A stretch of 51,912 nucleotides of DNA. Source: Paenisporosarcina sp. HGH0030. Its GTDB lineage: Bacteria > Bacillota > Bacilli > Bacillales_A > Planococcaceae. The notes under the pieces were generated by a model, which did no database searches, was not told the DNA's origin, and saw only the letters and a program-made list of their open reading frames with translations. The stretch lies in contig NZ_KE150425.1 of NCBI RefSeq assembly GCF_000411295.1, forward strand, positions 1 through 51,912, written 5' to 3'. Shown one piece after another: positions 48,869 to 51,912 of this stretch. Made by a program: the position numbers and the translations under genes. How positions within the stretch are numbered: the first letter of the stretch is position 1; the number at the start of each line of letters is the position of its first letter.

Positions 48869-49249
<381 letters not shown>

Positions 49250-49253
49250 TTAT

Positions 49254-49898
49254 TCATTTCATACGTGAAGCAAGATAATTTTTCAGAACATTCAGTACGT
49301 ATTCCGTTACTTCTTCCTGTGATTTGGAAGCATCCACCACATGTATTCGTTCTGGATATCGTTTGACGACTTCCTGGTAACCTTCTCTTACTGCTTCATG
49401 AAATGCCAAATTTTCAGCATCTAGTCTATTCTTTTCCCTTTCATCATGCTTTGCAATCCTTTTTAGACCCAATGAAGGTTCCAAATCAAACAATAATGTT
49501 AGGTTGGGCATTAACTTGCCAATTGCAAACTCATTGATGGAAAGTACTTCGTCAATTCCCAACCCGCGGGCGTGACCTTGGTAAGCAAGAGATGCATCAA
49601 TAAATCGATCACATAAAACGATTTTATTTTCATTTAATGCAGGCGTGATTTTTTCCACCAAGTGTTGTCTTCTCGCCGCGGCATATAATAGTGCTTCTGT
49701 ACGGCCATCCATCTCCGTGTAATCGTTATTTAATATGACTTCACGTATATGTTCTGATATGCGGATACCACCCGGCTCGCGTGTTGATACAATCTCGTAT
49801 CCCTCATTCGTTAATTGTGCGACAACATCACCCATCACAGTTGTTTTTCCTGCACCTTCTGGTCCCTCAATTGTTATAAAAAATCCTTGGTTGTTCAT
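49254..49898 (-). CDS. tmk: Thymidylate kinase
   Basis: Phosphorylates dTMP to dTDP. The 214 residues carry the P-loop [12 protein letters not shown] (about 11-22), the DRX motif region [20 protein letters not shown] and STREPGG. The ATG overlaps the yaaO stop by 4 nt (ATGA). Confidence 0.97.
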   Translation of the reverse strand: MNNQGFFITIEGPEGAGKTTVMGDVVAQLTNEGYEIVSTREPGGIRISEHIREVILNNDYTEMDGRTEALLYAAARRQHLVEKITPALNENKIVLCDRFIDASLAYQGHARGLGIDEVLSINEFAIGKLMPNLTLLFDLEPSLGLKRIAKHDEREKNRLDAENLAFHEAVREGYQEVVKRYPERIHVVDASKSQEEVTEYVLNVLKNYLASRMK

Positions 49899-51322
49899 TC
49901 TTTTTCCTCCTTCAAGACAAGCAACTGTTTTCGGCTCAAATCATGCTCACCTTGAATCGTTGCACCACTCGCTAAATAATCTGCAAGCATTTTCAATTTA
50001 TTAGTTGTAATTTTCTCCCCACGAACAAACAAAGGAATACCGGGTGGATACGGAATAACCATTCCCGTACAGATTCGTCCGGTAGTTTTCGTAAATGAAA
50101 TCCATTCATTTTCTGCCGTCTGTAACTTTTTATATGAAACGGCTAAAGTTGATAGTGCTTCTATATCATGCGAATAATCAATTTCCACTTTATCTCTTTG
50201 CTGTTTAGAACATTTTTCAACAGCAGATTTTATCTTCCTTCGTATTTCTGCAAATGGGAAGTGATGTCTAGCTTTTAATAAGGGCAAGATCATTAAAACT
50301 TGCTCGGGGTCCGCTAGTTCTACATAGATTCCCTGATGCTCCAATTGTTTTTGCAAGCTGAAGCCAGTCAAATGGGATACCCGTAAAATTAACTTCAGTG
50401 GATCATCAACTTCAATAACTTCAAGAGAAGGAATCGACTTTAACCCATCCACGAACTGATTTCGTGACTTGATAAACTGCTGATGATCTTCATGCGCATA
50501 CGTTCCGATATAATGTCGGGCATCATCCAAGGATGCGAGTAATAGATACGAGGGACTGCTGGATTGAAGCATACGCAAATAGCGATTCACTCTATCATTG
50601 GACACTCGATTTGAGTTGATATGAAGAAATGAACCCATGGTCAATGCCGGCAGTGTTTTATGAGCGGACTGTACAACCACATCTGCACCCATTTCAATTG
50701 CGGACATGGGAAATTTGCCTTTTCCAATAAAATGCGCCCCATGTGCTTCGTCAACTAAGACGGGAATTCCGTGTTCATGCGCCAACTGAATGGTTTCAAT
50801 CATTTCAGAATTCGTCACGCCATAATAAGTAGGGTGAGTTAAAATAATTGCTTTTGCATCTGGATAATAGTCGATAGCCGCAGCTACAGTAGATAAGCTG
50901 ACGTGTGATGGCGTGTAGGTAGCCTCATCCCATTGAGGTGTTAAAAACACGGGTTGTGCACCTACCAACTCAAGTGCATGGAATACCGACTTGTGAGCAT
51001 TCCTTTGCACCAGTACTTGATCGCCTTCCCCACAAGTTGCATACACCATCGCCAAATTTCCCACGGTCGAACCATTCACCAGAAAATAACTATGTTGCGC
51101 TCCGTAGGTTTTTGCCAATAAATCTTGTGCCTCCGCGATGACTTCTTCCGGATGATGATAATCATCAAGTCCACTGAGCTCTGTGTAATCAAACCTCATT
51201 ACATCTTTAAAAGCACGCGGCAATTCGGACAATGCCCCATGTTTATGTCCAGGCACATGAAACGAGCTATTTTGATTTTCATAAAAACGTTGCATCGCTT
51301 CTACTATTGGACGTTCCTTCAT
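49895..51322 (-). CDS. yaaO: Orn/Lys/Arg decarboxylase-family protein (YaaO)
   Basis: PLP-dependent fold-type I decarboxylase of the arginine/lysine/ornithine group. The ATG at 51322 ([16 protein letters not shown], 475 residues) has GAGGG upstream. [11 protein letters not shown] and [17 protein letters not shown] are family motifs. [11 protein letters not shown] holds the PLP-ring Asp and His, and [13 protein letters not shown] the Schiff-base Lys (about residue 215). The substrate is unresolved; the polyamine gene speA is a close relative. Its stop overlaps tmk. Confidence 0.9.
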   Translation of the reverse strand: MKERPIVEAMQRFYENQNSSFHVPGHKHGALSELPRAFKDVMRFDYTELSGLDDYHHPEEVIAEAQDLLAKTYGAQHSYFLVNGSTVGNLAMVYATCGEGDQVLVQRNAHKSVFHALELVGAQPVFLTPQWDEATYTPSHVSLSTVAAAIDYYPDAKAIILTHPTYYGVTNSEMIETIQLAHEHGIPVLVDEAHGAHFIGKGKFPMSAIEMGADVVVQSAHKTLPALTMGSFLHINSNRVSNDRVNRYLRMLQSSSPSYLLLASLDDARHYIGTYAHEDHQQFIKSRNQFVDGLKSIPSLEVIEVDDPLKLILRVSHLTGFSLQKQLEHQGIYVELADPEQVLMILPLLKARHHFPFAEIRRKIKSAVEKCSKQQRDKVEIDYSHDIEALSTLAVSYKKLQTAENEWISFTKTTGRICTGMVIPYPPGIPLFVRGEKITTNKLKMLADYLASGATIQGEHDLSRKQLLVLKEEKE

Positions 51323-51700
51323 ATCTAATCCCTCACACTTTTTCATATAGCTTTATTATACAACAAGATGGACAATCACCGACGGCCATTGCACTGTTAT
51401 CTCATATACCAAGTTAAGTTGACCACTGAAACAAAATACTCTTTTTATATATGCGATTGATAATTTATCGCTCAGATTGAAGTATTTCTCGTTCAAACTC
51501 ATCTCACTGGTAAGTTGACTTGTTGAATCAATTCACCCGTTCAATCCTACTTCCCATAATATAAACCTTCCACCAACAGAAAAGATTCATGAAGAGTCAG
51601 CGTCATGGATCCTAATTTAAGAATTTGATTTCCATTACTCTTAACCTCCTATTAGTTCTATTTTCGCTGCGCTCCTGTTCAAACCATTAAAAAACAACAC
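51323..51700. other. Intergenic region upstream of yaaO
   Basis: This 378-bp stretch holds no credible gene. A TATAAT (51355-51360, minus strand) may be the yaaO-tmk promoter -10, without a clear -35. In B. subtilis csfB, xpaC and yaaN lie between the rRNA operon and yaaO; none is detectable here. Confidence 0.5.
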
Positions 51701-51729
51701 AAAAAAACCGACATCTCGGAAGGTATCAG
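51701..51729 (-). terminator. Probable terminator after the 5S-like fragment
   Basis: On the minus strand CTGATACC and GATGTCGG can pair as RNA (two G-U pairs, one mismatch) around TTCCGA, followed by TTTTTTTG. It would end transcription entering from the right edge. Confidence 0.55.
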
Positions 51730-51730
51730 C

Positions 51731-51768
51731 TCTCACAGGGGGCGCCCCCAACTACCATCGGCGCTAGG
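51731..51768 (-). pseudogene. 5S rRNA-derived fragment (3' portion)
   Basis: On the minus strand, AGCGCCGATGGTAGTTGGGG then GCGCCCCCTGTGAGAG is recognisable as the 3' half of Bacillales 5S rRNA. The expected terminal strand (TAGGACGC..GCCAAGC) and the upstream half of the molecule are not present. Flanking sequence is unrelated, so it is not a functional 5S gene. Confidence 0.7.
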
Positions 51769-51912
51769 CTGCGAAAGACGATGCACGGCAGATTTCTTCG
51801 TCAACCGCAGGTCTTCGAGTCTCGCGTATATTATACGCTCCGAGTCTCATCCCTTTGTTTCCTCGAACTCTTTGTTCCTCCTCTTTCTCGCACACCTTCG
51901 TACTAAGCTTAA
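51769..51912 (-). other. Structured sequence upstream of the 5S-like fragment
   Basis: On the minus strand this contains GCGTATA/TATACGC, and a two-part stem with outer CTGCG/CGCAG and inner GACGA/TCGTC. Two similar direct repeats (GAGGAACAAAGAG and GAGGAAACAAAGGG) are also present. It looks like part of a structured RNA or a repeat that continues beyond the window edge. I do not recognise it. Confidence 0.4.

Noticed and set aside
51701-51912. Functional 5S rRNA, SRP RNA or tmRNA
   Set aside because: Only about 36 nt match 5S, with the terminal helix missing; none of the hallmark motifs of SRP RNA or tmRNA is present.

Overview
The window is an origin-proximal chromosomal segment of an endospore-forming member of the Bacillales. 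Protein content, gene order and moderately low GC fit the Planococcaceae (Sporosarcina / Paenisporosarcina type) best; the family call is inference. Nearly all genes lie on the minus strand, so the sequence as given is the reverse complement of the usual B. subtilis-style map. Read on the minus strand from the right, the order is yaaO-tmk-darA-holB-ricT-yabA-trmN6-yazA-rsmI-(abrB, opposite strand)-metS-tatD-yabE-rnmV-rsmA-veg-sspF-ispE-purR-ridA-spoVG-glmU-prs-ctc-pth-fin-mfd-spoVT-yabM-yabN-rqcP-yabP-yabQ-divIC-yabR-(dinB-like, tRNA-Glu, tRNA-Met)-spoIIE-tilS-hprT-ftsH-coaX-hslO-yacD-cysK-pabB-pabA-pabC-folP-folB-folK-yazB-dusB-lysS. The 5' end of a 16S rRNA gene with tandem promoters then closes the left edge. 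The right edge holds a short 5S-rRNA-derived fragment in an unexplained structured stretch, so the segment sits between two rRNA loci.

Functionally the region combines replication and DNA metabolism (tmk, holB, yabA, rnmV, mfd), translation and RNA modification (lysS, metS, rsmA, rsmI, trmN6, dusB, tilS, pth, ctc, rqcP, yabR), folate and cysteine synthesis (pabB-pabA-pabC-folP-folB-folK as an overlapping cluster, and cysK), nucleotide and envelope precursors (prs, purR, hprT, glmU, ispE, coaX), proteostasis (ftsH, hslO, yacD) and sporulation (spoIIE, yabP, yabQ, spoVT, fin, spoVG, sspF, abrB). Several promoters can be read directly: tandem rrn promoters starting at G; consensus sigma-A promoters for veg, yabE, glmU, metS and cysK; a sigma-B-like promoter at ctc; a sigma-H-like promoter at spoVG; a sigma-G-like promoter at sspF; and an abrB promoter followed by two Spo0A boxes.

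Compared with my recollection of the B. subtilis layout, yabG, yabS/yabT, yaaR and csfB-xpaC-yaaN are missing from their usual places. A DinB-family gene is extra, and the tRNA-Met/tRNA-Glu pair runs against its neighbours. I see no mobile element with a transposase, no CRISPR array and no obvious foreign island.

The least explained feature is a family of dispersed, roughly 125-bp, hairpin-forming repeats. It fills most of the longer intergenic gaps (8095, 11936, 19021, 25340, 29652, 34152 and 39505). The central stem is kept while its bases change between copies, and two copies carry an extra pair of small hairpins with identical spacing. Also worth a second look are a possible plus-strand transcript and 40-codon ORF between glmU and spoVG, and the chimeric 5S-like element at the right edge.
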